In this document: positions 23,278-29,994 of the stretch, one piece after another
Position numbering within the stretch: position 1 is the first letter of the stretch
How the letters are laid out: every line of letters starts with the position of its first letter
DNA from: Bacillaceae bacterium OF18-1A
GTDB taxonomy: Bacteria > Bacillota > Bacilli > Bacillales > Bacillaceae_G
DNA: 64,000 nt
Assembly: GCA_027694045.1 (NCBI GenBank)
Contig: JAQEWB010000001.1
Coordinates: forward strand, 682,001-746,000
Direction: 5' to 3'
The notes under the pieces: model-generated
What the model saw: only the letters and a program-made list of their open reading frames with translations
Told to the model about the DNA's origin: nothing
Database searches by the model: none
Program-made: the position numbers and the translations under genes

Positions 23278-23310
23278 AAATGACATCGTCTTAATTGACG
23301 ATGTCATTTT
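23278..23310 (-). terminator. Perfect hairpin between aimP and the candidate aimX
   Basis: AAATGACATCGTC-TTAATT-GACGATGTCATTT, 13-bp perfect arms. The T-run on the minus strand is short (GTCATTTGTAGTTTT), so termination may be partial. In SPbeta, AimR controls aimX by letting polymerase pass a terminator upstream of it; this hairpin is in the matching place. Confidence 0.6.
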
Positions 23311-23342
23311 AAATATATATATGTAAACCTAAATTTTATATT

Positions 23343-23489
23343 TTACCAACCGCCACCTGGATCAGTCATCATGTGTTGAATTACAGGTTTCGAATCGTTT
23401 GTACTAGGCTTTTCTTTTGCAGAATCGGTGTTAACAAATAGTGTAGCAGCTAATAATAGTGCAGGAATAATCGCAATTAACTTTTTCAT
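23343..23489 (-). CDS. aimP: Arbitrium prepeptide AimP (48 aa, ends PGGGW)
   Basis: A strong AGAGGTG site precedes a 48-codon gene. Residues 1-24 are a signal peptide: MKK, then a hydrophobic core LIAIIPALLLAATLFV. A charged propeptide follows (KEKPSTNDSKP) and the C-terminus is QHMMTDPGGGW. It lies directly downstream of the AimR receptor gene with 38 bases between them, the fixed arbitrium order. The mature signal should be the last 6-10 residues, released by extracellular proteases and re-imported by the Opp permease. I recall longer Gly/Trp-rich signals being reported for cereus-group phages, in contrast to SPbeta's xxxRGA hexapeptides; that recollection is unverified. Confidence 0.85.
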   Translation of the reverse strand: MKKLIAIIPALLLAATLFVNTDSAKEKPSTNDSKPVIQHMMTDPGGGW

Positions 23490-23526
23490 CTTTTCACCTC
23501 TTTCCAATGATAATTATACCAAATAT

Positions 23527-24678
23527 TCAAATTAAACCCAAGTTAATTTTCGGTAAATTCGAATAAAATATATTCCCTGATTTTTGACACATGAGAAGCG
23601 ATTGCTTCAGTAGTTCTTCTCTTTCCAACCCCTCATATGTTAAAGCTAAATATGTGGTTTGTATGTCTGTTAATTCACCATTCGTTTCTTTTAATTGGCT
23701 CAACAACCTTCTTGCTTCCGTTATATTGCCTTGCTTAATTCTTAAATAGGCTAATTCACCTGGATGAATAACATCTGAATCACTAACTTCTTCATCATGA
23801 TGAATTTTTAGAAATGATAAAGTATGTTGAACCATTTCTTTCTTTTTCTCTATACCTTTAACTTCCCTATCACCAATCACCTGTAAAGTCTTTTCTAGGT
23901 AATATTTTGCATTTTCATATTTACCTTTCGAGAAAATATACGATTCACCCAACTTTAAATACGCGTTTACTTTTGGAAAAGAAAAAAAGTTATCCCACTG
24001 AAGCTCATCTAGTAACTCAATACAAGTACGTCTAGCTCCCTCTACTTCTCCACCTTGCAAAGAAGTAACAGCAATCGCTTCTTTGTAGCGTAATTTGAAG
24101 CATTCTCGAAGATACTTATTACTAATTTCATCGATTTTAGTTTCAAGTGACATCAGACGTTCATGTAAAGCCGTATAGTTTCCGCTTTGATATTGCGCTT
24201 GACATAATAAAATTTCAGTTAACACTTCCATCTCTGGTGTTTTTACTGCTTTGCTTTTTAAATGTAAAGCCTTATGGTACTGAGTAGCGTTTAATTCACC
24301 GATATACCTTTGATAAATAATCTGATACACACTAGCAAATTCTTTATTTTCAGATACCTTTGATTGCAGCTCCCTATTAACGATATTAATTAATAAGTCA
24401 AATTTACCTCTTAAAGCCAAGTCTTCCATCGCTTCGCGTAAATTTTCCAGCTTTGGATTTGTTGCATCTATATACTCTTTTAGCATTTTATCTTGCACCT
24501 GTAAGCCTTTATTTAATAGAATGACTGTTTTAGAAAGAAAACCAAAACTCATGTCTGTATTCCCTTTGAAAACTTTAGTAACGGTGCTTGGTTTAACTCC
24601 CCAATAATTTGCCAGTTTATTTTTCCTTATTCCAGCTACACATAATTCTTTTTCAATTTGATTTAGAGCTTTCCACAT
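23527..24678 (-). CDS. aimR: Arbitrium receptor and regulator AimR
   Basis: A 383-residue protein, the usual AimR length (about 380). Residues 10-60 form an HTH (KLANYWGVKPSTVTKVFKGN). The rest is TPR-like helical repeats ending in NLPKINLGLI. The stretch GELNATQYHKALHLKSKAVK and the motif KTPEM (146-150) can be aligned by eye with SPbeta AimR. With no peptide bound, AimR activates the lysis-promoting aimX; the AimP peptide switches this off, favouring lysogeny. ATG 24678 follows AAGGGGG. A Rap/PlcR-type regulator is the alternative, but the adjacent signal-peptide gene and phage setting favour AimR. Confidence 0.87.
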   Translation of the reverse strand: MWKALNQIEKELCVAGIRKNKLANYWGVKPSTVTKVFKGNTDMSFGFLSKTVILLNKGLQVQDKMLKEYIDATNPKLENLREAMEDLALRGKFDLLINIVNRELQSKVSENKEFASVYQIIYQRYIGELNATQYHKALHLKSKAVKTPEMEVLTEILLCQAQYQSGNYTALHERLMSLETKIDEISNKYLRECFKLRYKEAIAVTSLQGGEVEGARRTCIELLDELQWDNFFSFPKVNAYLKLGESYIFSKGKYENAKYYLEKTLQVIGDREVKGIEKKKEMVQHTLSFLKIHHDEEVSDSDVIHPGELAYLRIKQGNITEARRLLSQLKETNGELTDIQTTYLALTYEGLEREELLKQSLLMCQKSGNIFYSNLPKINLGLI

Positions 24679-24758
24679 GTTTTGTCCCCCTTGTTGGAAC
24701 AAGACACACTTCCCTATCTTGAAAACGCACCTTAATGATGAATTACATCCAAAAGCTG

Positions 24759-24898
24759 TGTTATACTAGCCGTATACGTTACGTAGACTCGTAACCGAAA
24801 GGCTCATGGCAAATGTTTTCCCTACTTCTATTAGGGTTAAACGGTGTAAACGTGTTCCCAGCACAGTTACACACGCTATGGGTCTTTTTCGTTCCGTT
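24759..24898 (+). ncRNA. Candidate structured plus-strand RNA opposite the aimR leader
   Basis: An extended -10 (TGTTATACT, 24759-24767) is followed by several short stems: GTTACG-TAGACT-CGTAAC, CCCTA...TAGGG, TGTAA...TTACA and a closing CCCA...TGGG directly before TCTTTTT (end near 24889). The unit of about 120 nt has no open frame and runs divergent to aimR. It shares TATACTAGCC with the short unit at 20657. It could be a small RNA, an attenuator leader of the plus-strand XRE gene, or aimR promoter structure. Confidence 0.35.
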
Positions 24899-24959
24899 TG
24901 ATTTATTAAAATTAGTTTATCACAAGATTTGGAATTTTTAGTGCAACGGTTTAATAACA

Positions 24960-25049
24960 AGGTTGAGAAATATTTTCTCAACCTCATGGTACAAATTATA
25001 TCATAAATAATAAAAATGGTATTTTTTCTAACATTTATAGTTAGAAAAA
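24960..25049. promoter_or_regulatory. Two inverted repeats upstream of the second XRE gene
   Basis: AGGTTGAGAAA-TAT-TTTCTCAACCT (24960-24984) has perfect 11-bp arms, and TTTTTCTAAC-N7-GTTAGAAAAA (25023-25049) has perfect 10-bp arms. A third half-site TTTTCTCAACC lies inside the first codons of the XRE gene (25090-25100). All share a (G)GTT(G)AGAAAA-type half-site. They are probable operators of the XRE protein encoded directly downstream. Confidence 0.6.
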
Positions 25050-25072
25050 TCGAATCCAAGTAAAATTTATAC

Positions 25073-25441
25073 ATGGATACTTTAGTGATTTTCTCAACCA
25101 CACTTAAAAGATTACGTGAGGAACGAGGCTTGCGCCAACAAGATGTTGCTGATGATCTTGTGATGACGCGTGAACGGTTAAGTAGTTATGAAAATAACCA
25201 TTCTTCACCAGATCCGCATGCCATTGCACAACTTGCTAAGTATTACGATGTTTCGTCTGATTTCTTGCTAGGACTTACAGATGAACGTCGTAGATACCAT
25301 TCAGCGGATACTACGGACTACTTACACCGTTCACTACTTGATATCTTATCAGGATTAACAGAGTCCCAACAAGATGAAATGGTAAAAAGTTTAATGCGTT
25401 ATGCTCGTTTCCTCAAAAACGATGTAAAAGACTTCACATAA
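25073..25441 (+). CDS. Second XRE-family phage regulator (122 aa)
   Basis: HTH in residues about 8-65: TLKRLREERGLRQQDVADDL, then VMTRERLSSYENNHSSPDPH and YYDVSSDFLLGLTDE. The C-terminus is helical (LLDILSGLTESQQDEMVKSL). It is of the same short, peptidase-less type as the repressor at 22669 but with different operator sequences. It stands divergent from aimR and may control the aimR or integrase promoters. No good ribosome site precedes its ATG; the transcript may have a very short leader. Confidence 0.85.
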   Translation: MDTLVIFSTTLKRLREERGLRQQDVADDLVMTRERLSSYENNHSSPDPHAIAQLAKYYDVSSDFLLGLTDERRRYHSADTTDYLHRSLLDILSGLTESQQDEMVKSLMRYARFLKNDVKDFT

Positions 25442-25460
25442 AGTGAGGTCTTTTGCTTTT
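25426..25460 (+). terminator. Terminator of the second XRE gene
   Basis: AAAAGACTTCAC-ATAAA-GTGAGGTCTTTT, a 12-bp stem with one mismatch followed by GCTTTTCTT. The stop codon is in the loop. Confidence 0.7.
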
Positions 25461-25547
25461 CTTTATTTTACCATAAAACAGAACGTTCGTTCTCTTCATT
25501 TACAAAAAAATATTGAGAAAGTTTTTCTTACAAAAGAGGTTTCTTAT

Positions 25548-25706
25548 TTACCAACCACCACCTGGTTCGGCATATCCTGCACCGCCACCTGGTCCAGCTT
25601 CACTACCTTTACCAGTATATCCTGCACCACCTCCAAGACCTACTTCATTACCTAAGTTCACATACCCAACACTTCCACCAGGGTCTTTTCTATATGTATT
25701 CTCCAT
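25548..25706 (-). CDS. Leaderless glycine-repeat protein ending PGGGW (52 aa)
   Basis: The product starts MENTYRKDPGGSVGYVNLG, repeats GGGAGY twice (LGGGAGY, PGGGAGY) and ends GYAEPGGGW. It has no signal peptide. The last six residues (EPGGGW) nearly equal the end of AimP (DPGGGW) encoded 2.2 kb away. A very strong ribosome site (AGGAGGAGAG) and a good SigA promoter (TTGTCA-18-TAAAAT) suggest high expression in the lysogen. It could be a cytosolic ligand or decoy for AimR, a lysogen-expressed peptide gene, or an unrelated Gly-rich protein. I do not recognise a characterised homologue. Confidence 0.75.
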   Translation of the reverse strand: MENTYRKDPGGSVGYVNLGNEVGLGGGAGYTGKGSEAGPGGGAGYAEPGGGW

Positions 25707-25741
25707 CGATTCTCTCCTCCTTCCACTTATAATCTATCAAT

Positions 25742-25771
25742 ATTTTACTATTATTTTATGTCATCTGACAA
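25742..25771 (-). promoter_or_regulatory. SigA-type promoter of the 52-aa PGGGW gene
   Basis: On the minus strand TTGTCA (25766-25771) and TAAAAT (25742-25747) are separated by 18 bases, about 36 bases upstream of the ATG at 25706, with a strong ribosome site in between. Confidence 0.6.
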
Positions 25772-25911
25772 TCATATCCTATAACTGAATTTGTTCATAT
25801 ATGGTAAAATGTATCCATCGCTGATATGTCCAACAACGTAATTTTCATAGCAGCAAAATTACAACTAGACTTATACAACATGAATCAATATGAGATGAAG
25901 GAGTGTATAGA

Positions 25912-27030
25912 GTGAAAGGGCATATTATAAAAAGAGGAAGTAAGTACAGTTTCGTTATGGATATCACACCTCATCCAGAGACCGGAAAAAGAAGACAGAG
26001 ATGGTTTTCTGGGTATAAAACAAAAAAAGAGGCTCAAGCCGACATGGCTAAAAAAATCGTAGAAATAGAAGAAGGCTCATATATTGAGCCAACAAAAATG
26101 AGAGTACGCGAATTTTTCCTTCAATATCTTGAAGCCAGGAAGATAAATCTTAGGGAAACCACGTACTACAACTATCGAAAACACATTAACAATCATATTA
26201 TACCAAAACTCGGTAACATTCCAATGCAAAAATTAAAAGGTGTGGATCTCGAGAAATTTTATGCTGATTTATCTGAAGGTATGAAGCCTGTCACAGTTCG
26301 AAGTATTCACCAAATTGTTCGCACCGCTTTAGCGTATGCCGTACGTCATGAGATTATAAAAAAGAATGTTGCTGATGTTGTTAGCCCTCCTACTGCTGGT
26401 GCTGATGCAAGAACGGTTAATACATGGACTGAAGAAGAAGTTCTTCTCTTTTTAGAGAACGCAAAAGAAAGCCGTTATTATATTGCTTACCTTCTCGCAA
26501 TTACGTGTGGAATGCGTAAAGGAGAAATCTTAGGGCTCCAATGGAAAGATATTGATTTTGAGAGAAGAACTTTATCGGTTAATCGTTCCCTCTCTCATAT
26601 CACCAAAGAATTTCATGAACCCAAAACATCTTCAGGGAAGAGATTAATTGTTCTACCTGAAATTACTTTGCTGGCTCTTCAAGACCACCTACTGAAGATA
26701 AATGAAGAAAAAGCACGGTATGGCGATGGATACAATAATTTTGATTTAGTTTGCCCAACCTATAATGGTAACCCCTGCAATTTCAGAAGTTTGACACAGC
26801 TCTGGAAAAAGCTTATAAAGAAATGTGGGGTTCCTGATATTCGTTTCCACGATTTACGGCATACCCATGCAACATTAATGTTGAAACAGGGTATTCACCC
26901 GAAAATCGTAAGTGAACGATTAGGACATAAGAAAGTAGGTATCACATTGGACACCTACTCACACGTCGTACCAGGCCTACAAGAGAAAGCAGTCGAAGAT
27001 TTTGCAAACAATCTATTTCAAAAACACTAA
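25912..27030 (+). CDS. int: Phage tyrosine integrase
   Basis: A 372-residue site-specific recombinase. The N-terminal arm-binding region starts KGHIIKRGSKYSFVMDIT. A core-binding SAM-like domain follows (FFLQYLEARKINLRETTYYN). The catalytic domain has the RKHRHY set: Arg in CGMRKGEILG, Lys in PKTSSGKR, HDLRHTHA, LGHKKV and the nucleophile in DTYSHVV. GTG 25912 follows AAGGAG at 8 bases, so the first in-frame GTG at 25903 is less likely. It marks the right end of the prophage; the attachment site should lie just beyond its stop. Confidence 0.95.
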   Translation: MKGHIIKRGSKYSFVMDITPHPETGKRRQRWFSGYKTKKEAQADMAKKIVEIEEGSYIEPTKMRVREFFLQYLEARKINLRETTYYNYRKHINNHIIPKLGNIPMQKLKGVDLEKFYADLSEGMKPVTVRSIHQIVRTALAYAVRHEIIKKNVADVVSPPTAGADARTVNTWTEEEVLLFLENAKESRYYIAYLLAITCGMRKGEILGLQWKDIDFERRTLSVNRSLSHITKEFHEPKTSSGKRLIVLPEITLLALQDHLLKINEEKARYGDGYNNFDLVCPTYNGNPCNFRSLTQLWKKLIKKCGVPDIRFHDLRHTHATLMLKQGIHPKIVSERLGHKKVGITLDTYSHVVPGLQEKAVEDFANNLFQKH

Positions 27031-27109
27031 TGTTTGCAAAATGTTTGCAATTACGGATTTTGCATAAAAATACTAGCTTATCCGTGTAACATTGAGAGGA
27101 GTCAAAAAC
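27031..27109. other. Probable prophage-chromosome junction (attachment region)
   Basis: Between the integrase stop and the ydbP-like gene are short TTTGCAAA/TTTGCAAT repeats (27031-27061), and the integrase 3' end also carries a TTTGCAAACAA. These could be integrase core or arm sites. The other prophage end is outside the window, so the duplicated core cannot be identified. Confidence 0.5.
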
Positions 27110-27424
27110 ATGAGAGAAATCAAGTCTGACAAGGAATTCAAAGACATCATCGCAAGTGAGGAGCCAGTCGTTGTTAAGTTCTTTACTACGTGGTGCCCAG
27201 ATTGTGTACGTATGGACAACTTTATCGGAGATGTAATGGAAGAATTCAATAAGTTTGAATGGTATTCTATTAATAAAGATGAGTTCCCAAGTATTGCTGA
27301 AGAGTATCAAGTAATGGGTATCCCAAGTTTACTTGTATACCAAAATAGCGAAAAGCTAGGACATTTACATAGTGCTAATGCGAAAACTGAAGAGCAAGTA
27401 ACTGAGTTTTTAGAAGCGTACTAA
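27110..27424 (+). CDS. ydbP: Thioredoxin-family protein, YdbP-like
   Basis: A 104-residue cytosolic thioredoxin-fold protein. The redox site is WCPDC (about residues 26-30), the cis-proline is in VMGIPSLLVY, and the end HLHSANAKTEEQVTEFL closely resembles B. subtilis YdbP. It would act in thiol-disulfide exchange; its partner is unknown. ATG 27110 follows GAGAGGAG. It is the first host gene beyond the prophage, so its promoter may now be partly phage-derived. Confidence 0.87.
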   Translation: MREIKSDKEFKDIIASEEPVVVKFFTTWCPDCVRMDNFIGDVMEEFNKFEWYSINKDEFPSIAEEYQVMGIPSLLVYQNSEKLGHLHSANAKTEEQVTEFLEAY

Positions 27425-27429
27425 GAAGT

Positions 27430-27463
27430 AAAAAACCTCTGAAAAATTATCAGAGGTTTTTTG
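27430..27463 (+). terminator. Terminator of ydbP
   Basis: AAAAAACCTCTGA...TCAGAGGTTTTTTG, an 8-bp GC-containing stem extended by A/T pairs, with T-run on the plus strand. Confidence 0.8.
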
Positions 27464-27654
27464 TTTACAAACATCGGTATATATCATACAAATTATGCTT
27501 TGTACTTTTCAACATATTTTTCCTTCACGAAACTTTGTTATCCCCTTCTTAAAAAGCTATAAAACGTCAACAATGTTTGTATAGACCCACACGAGTTTCG
27601 TTTGATACTCTATTTATAGAAAGAAATTCCTTTAAAGAAAGGTGAGTGATTAAA

Positions 27655-28536
27655 TTGGATACTCTTTCTCATAAAGAAGCTGATAAAGGTGCTATTGTCA
27701 GCATTATGGCATACATATTTTTATCCTCTATGAAAATCATCATCAGTTATATTGCCCTCTCTAGCGCATTACGTGCTGACGGTTTAAATAACTTAACAGA
27801 TATAGGTGCTTCTTTAGCTATCTTAATCGGTCTAAAAATTTCTCGTAAACCTCGAGATCCCGATCACCCATATGGACATTCGCGTGCAGAACAAATCGCA
27901 TCACTCGTCGCTTCCTTTATTATGGCAACAGTCGGATTAGAAGTTGTCATCAGTGCGATTCAATCCTTTTTAAATCCAAAACAAATAGCACCTAATATGC
28001 TTGCTGCATGGGTTGCTTTATTCTCTGCTGTCGTTATGTACTTTGTATATTTATATACGAAGAAGATTGCTACGCGAACGAAAAGCAAATCACTAGAAGC
28101 TGCTGCAAAGGATAATTTATCAGATGCACTCGTAAGTATTGGTACAGTAGTAGGTATTGTCGGCTCGCAGTTCCAAATGCCTATTTTAGATCCTATTGCG
28201 GCTTTAATTGTCGGTCTTATTATTTGTAAAACTGCATGGGATATTTTCGTAGAAGCTTCTCATATGCTAACAGATGGAATTGATCCCGATAAAATGGAAG
28301 AATACGCTGAGGCTATTGAACATATTACAGGTGTAGAAAGTATTGTAGATATTCGAGCGCGTATGTATGGGAATCAAACGTACGTTGATATTACAATAGA
28401 AGTAGATGCTCGTATGGATGTGGGAGAAAGTCACTGTATTACTGACAACATCGAGGCTATGCTGCGAAAAAAATTTGGAATTTACCATGCTCACATTCAT
28501 GTTGAACCAATGGAAAAAGAACCTATTATGACATAG
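27655..28536 (+). CDS. Cation diffusion facilitator metal exporter (MneP/YdfM-like)
   Basis: A 293-residue CDF transporter exporting divalent metals in exchange for protons. The first conserved site is ALRADGLNNLTDIGAS and the second is AAKDNLSDALVSIGT; both keep the xDxxxD metal-site pattern in DGLNNLTD and DNLSD. HPYGHSRAEQIASL lies in between. A cytosolic C-terminal domain follows (GVESIVDIRARMYGNQTYVD, HAHIHVEP). It resembles B. subtilis YdfM (MneP), a manganese exporter, more than zinc CzcD, so Mn is the likely substrate. TTG 27655 is chosen because GGTGA lies about 10 bases upstream; GTG 27646 would overlap it. Confidence 0.88.
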   Translation: MDTLSHKEADKGAIVSIMAYIFLSSMKIIISYIALSSALRADGLNNLTDIGASLAILIGLKISRKPRDPDHPYGHSRAEQIASLVASFIMATVGLEVVISAIQSFLNPKQIAPNMLAAWVALFSAVVMYFVYLYTKKIATRTKSKSLEAAAKDNLSDALVSIGTVVGIVGSQFQMPILDPIAALIVGLIICKTAWDIFVEASHMLTDGIDPDKMEEYAEAIEHITGVESIVDIRARMYGNQTYVDITIEVDARMDVGESHCITDNIEAMLRKKFGIYHAHIHVEPMEKEPIMT

Positions 28537-28546
28537 GTTCTTTTTT
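28514..28546 (+). terminator. Terminator between convergent CDF and PAP2 genes
   Basis: AAAGAACCTAT-N6-ATAGGTTCTTTTTT, an 11-bp stem with A- and T-runs on both sides, so it likely works in both directions. It overlaps the ends of both reading frames. Confidence 0.8.
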
Positions 28547-29167
28547 AATGAACGCTTTATGAAATATAACACATAAAACGAGCCAGCTACCACCAGCTGC
28601 CCATCCTGCCAATATGTCAGATGGATAGTGTACGCCAAGATATATTCGGCTAACTGAAATAGATAATACAACAAAGCTCGCTATAATAATAATCAACAAC
28701 TTTTTGTGCAATGAAATACGTTCTTCTGTAATTGTGACGTATGCAATAAATCCTAAAAAAGCAGTAGCATTCATCGTATGACCGCTCGGAAAACTATATC
28801 CAGTTGCAGTAACAAGCTGCGTTACATCAGGCCTTGCGCGTTCGTACCATAGTTTAAGCATGCTGTTTAAATAACGAGATCCGTAGTAATTAATTGTTAG
28901 AAGTAGTGCACTAAGCAACTTTTTTCTAACGAGAAAATACATTACAAGAATAATGAGTAACGGGAAATATATTCTTTTGGAACCGATAAAAGATGCCCAA
29001 GTAAAATAGACAGTCAAATAATCGTTCCGAAAACTTTGAATAAAGTGTGCGACTATATTGTCAAATTTCTCAATACAAGCGGTATGATACGAAAGTGATA
29101 ATGCGACAAAACAAATAAGTAGAGTAAAGCTTAACAAGTATAAATGTCGATATCGTTTCACATACAT
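28526..29167 (-). CDS. PAP2-family membrane phosphatase
   Basis: A 213-residue integral membrane lipid phosphatase. The three PAP2 signature motifs are KLWYERARPD, the central PSGH (in YSFPSGHTMNATA) and SRIYLGVHYPSD, with the catalytic His pair facing outward. About six membrane segments. Substrates of this family include undecaprenyl pyrophosphate and phosphatidylglycerol phosphate; the sequence does not tell which. Start is ambiguous: ATG 29167 or GTG 29161 (the GAGG site fits the GTG better). Convergent with the CDF gene. Confidence 0.88.
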   Translation of the reverse strand: MYVKRYRHLYLLSFTLLICFVALSLSYHTACIEKFDNIVAHFIQSFRNDYLTVYFTWASFIGSKRIYFPLLIILVMYFLVRKKLLSALLLTINYYGSRYLNSMLKLWYERARPDVTQLVTATGYSFPSGHTMNATAFLGFIAYVTITEERISLHKKLLIIIIASFVVLSISVSRIYLGVHYPSDILAGWAAGGSWLVLCVIFHKAFIKKEPMS

Positions 29168-29180
29168 AACCTCACTATGC

Positions 29181-29226
29181 AAAAAAATGGAGCGGTTGTT
29201 TTAGTTTTCCTCTCCATTTCTTTTTT
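29181..29226 (-). terminator. Terminator of the spo0M operon
   Basis: Minus strand AAATGGAG ... CTCCATTT with a 19-base loop, followed by a T-run. It ends the RS-protein/kinase/Spo0M transcript. Confidence 0.65.
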
Positions 29227-29238
29227 ATGCATAGTTTA

Positions 29239-29994
29239 TTAAAAAATATAATTGTTAATTTTTTGTTGCATCGTTGGGATATCTTCATTTGTTACTGTAA
29301 AGCGAATAACCTTCTCATCAAGATCAAGCGCTTCAGCGAATAAACCAGCTAATCCACGTGATTTTCTATCTACTTCCATAATGATTTCTAATTGGTCGTA
29401 AGCACTAGGTAAGATTAGTAATTCTAATTCATCTAATTTCCCATAATACTGTCCTGAAACAGGAATAAATTCAAATTCTTGTGCAAATGGTACTTGTTTG
29501 CGTAATCGATATGGCAATTCTTCGCATTCTATATGACGAGCTTTAAACCCTAATTGATTTACACTATCTAAAACACTATTTAATAGTGCATTTGGTAACA
29601 CTTGAATGTAATCACGATCACTTGGGTCAATACTGCGTTTAATATCAAGACCCGTATGCACCCAAACTGTTTTCATTCCAAGTGTAAGTGGAGCTTCAAC
29701 TGGCATTTTAAATAAAAATGGAATTTCCACCTTTTCATTAGGCTCTACAGAAAAAGGCTCCGTTAAACGAATCCGTTCTAAATCATACGTTGCCGTTACT
29801 TTTTTATCATCTACTTCTCGTACGTACGATGTCGATAACGTTAAGTAAATGCTTTCAATTTGTTGGTTAACTGAACCACCAGTTATATGAACTGTACCTA
29901 CTATCTCTTCTCCAACGATATACTCATCTTTTTCAAGAATAGTATCTACTTTTGCACTTCCAATACCAACACTTGCTAAAAACTTTTGAAACAT
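29239..29994 (-). CDS. spo0M: Sporulation control protein Spo0M (arrestin-like)
   Basis: A 251-residue cytosolic protein of the Spo0M/SpoOM family with an arrestin-like double beta-sandwich. Diagnostic pieces: MFQKFLASVGIGSAKVDTIL at the start, YIVGEEIVGTVHITGG, FLFKMPVEAPLTLGMKTVWV and PYRLRKQVPFAQEFEFIP. Spo0M influences sporulation and cytoskeletal or cell-division functions in Bacillus. Its ATG overlaps the kinase gene end by 19 bases, so the two are co-translated, which suggests that the kinase may act on Spo0M or in the same pathway. Confidence 0.9.
   Translation of the reverse strand: MFQKFLASVGIGSAKVDTILEKDEYIVGEEIVGTVHITGGSVNQQIESIYLTLSTSYVREVDDKKVTATYDLERIRLTEPFSVEPNEKVEIPFLFKMPVEAPLTLGMKTVWVHTGLDIKRSIDPSDRDYIQVLPNALLNSVLDSVNQLGFKARHIECEELPYRLRKQVPFAQEFEFIPVSGQYYGKLDELELLILPSAYDQLEIIMEVDRKSRGLAGLFAEALDLDEKVIRFTVTNEDIPTMQQKINNYIF

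Noticed and set aside
25481..25492. GAACGTTCGTTC resembles a LexA (SOS) box (GAAC-N4-GTTC).
   Set aside because: It lies between the convergent ends of the second XRE gene and the 52-aa gene, with no promoter it could control. No other LexA box was seen in the prophage control region, so it is probably chance.
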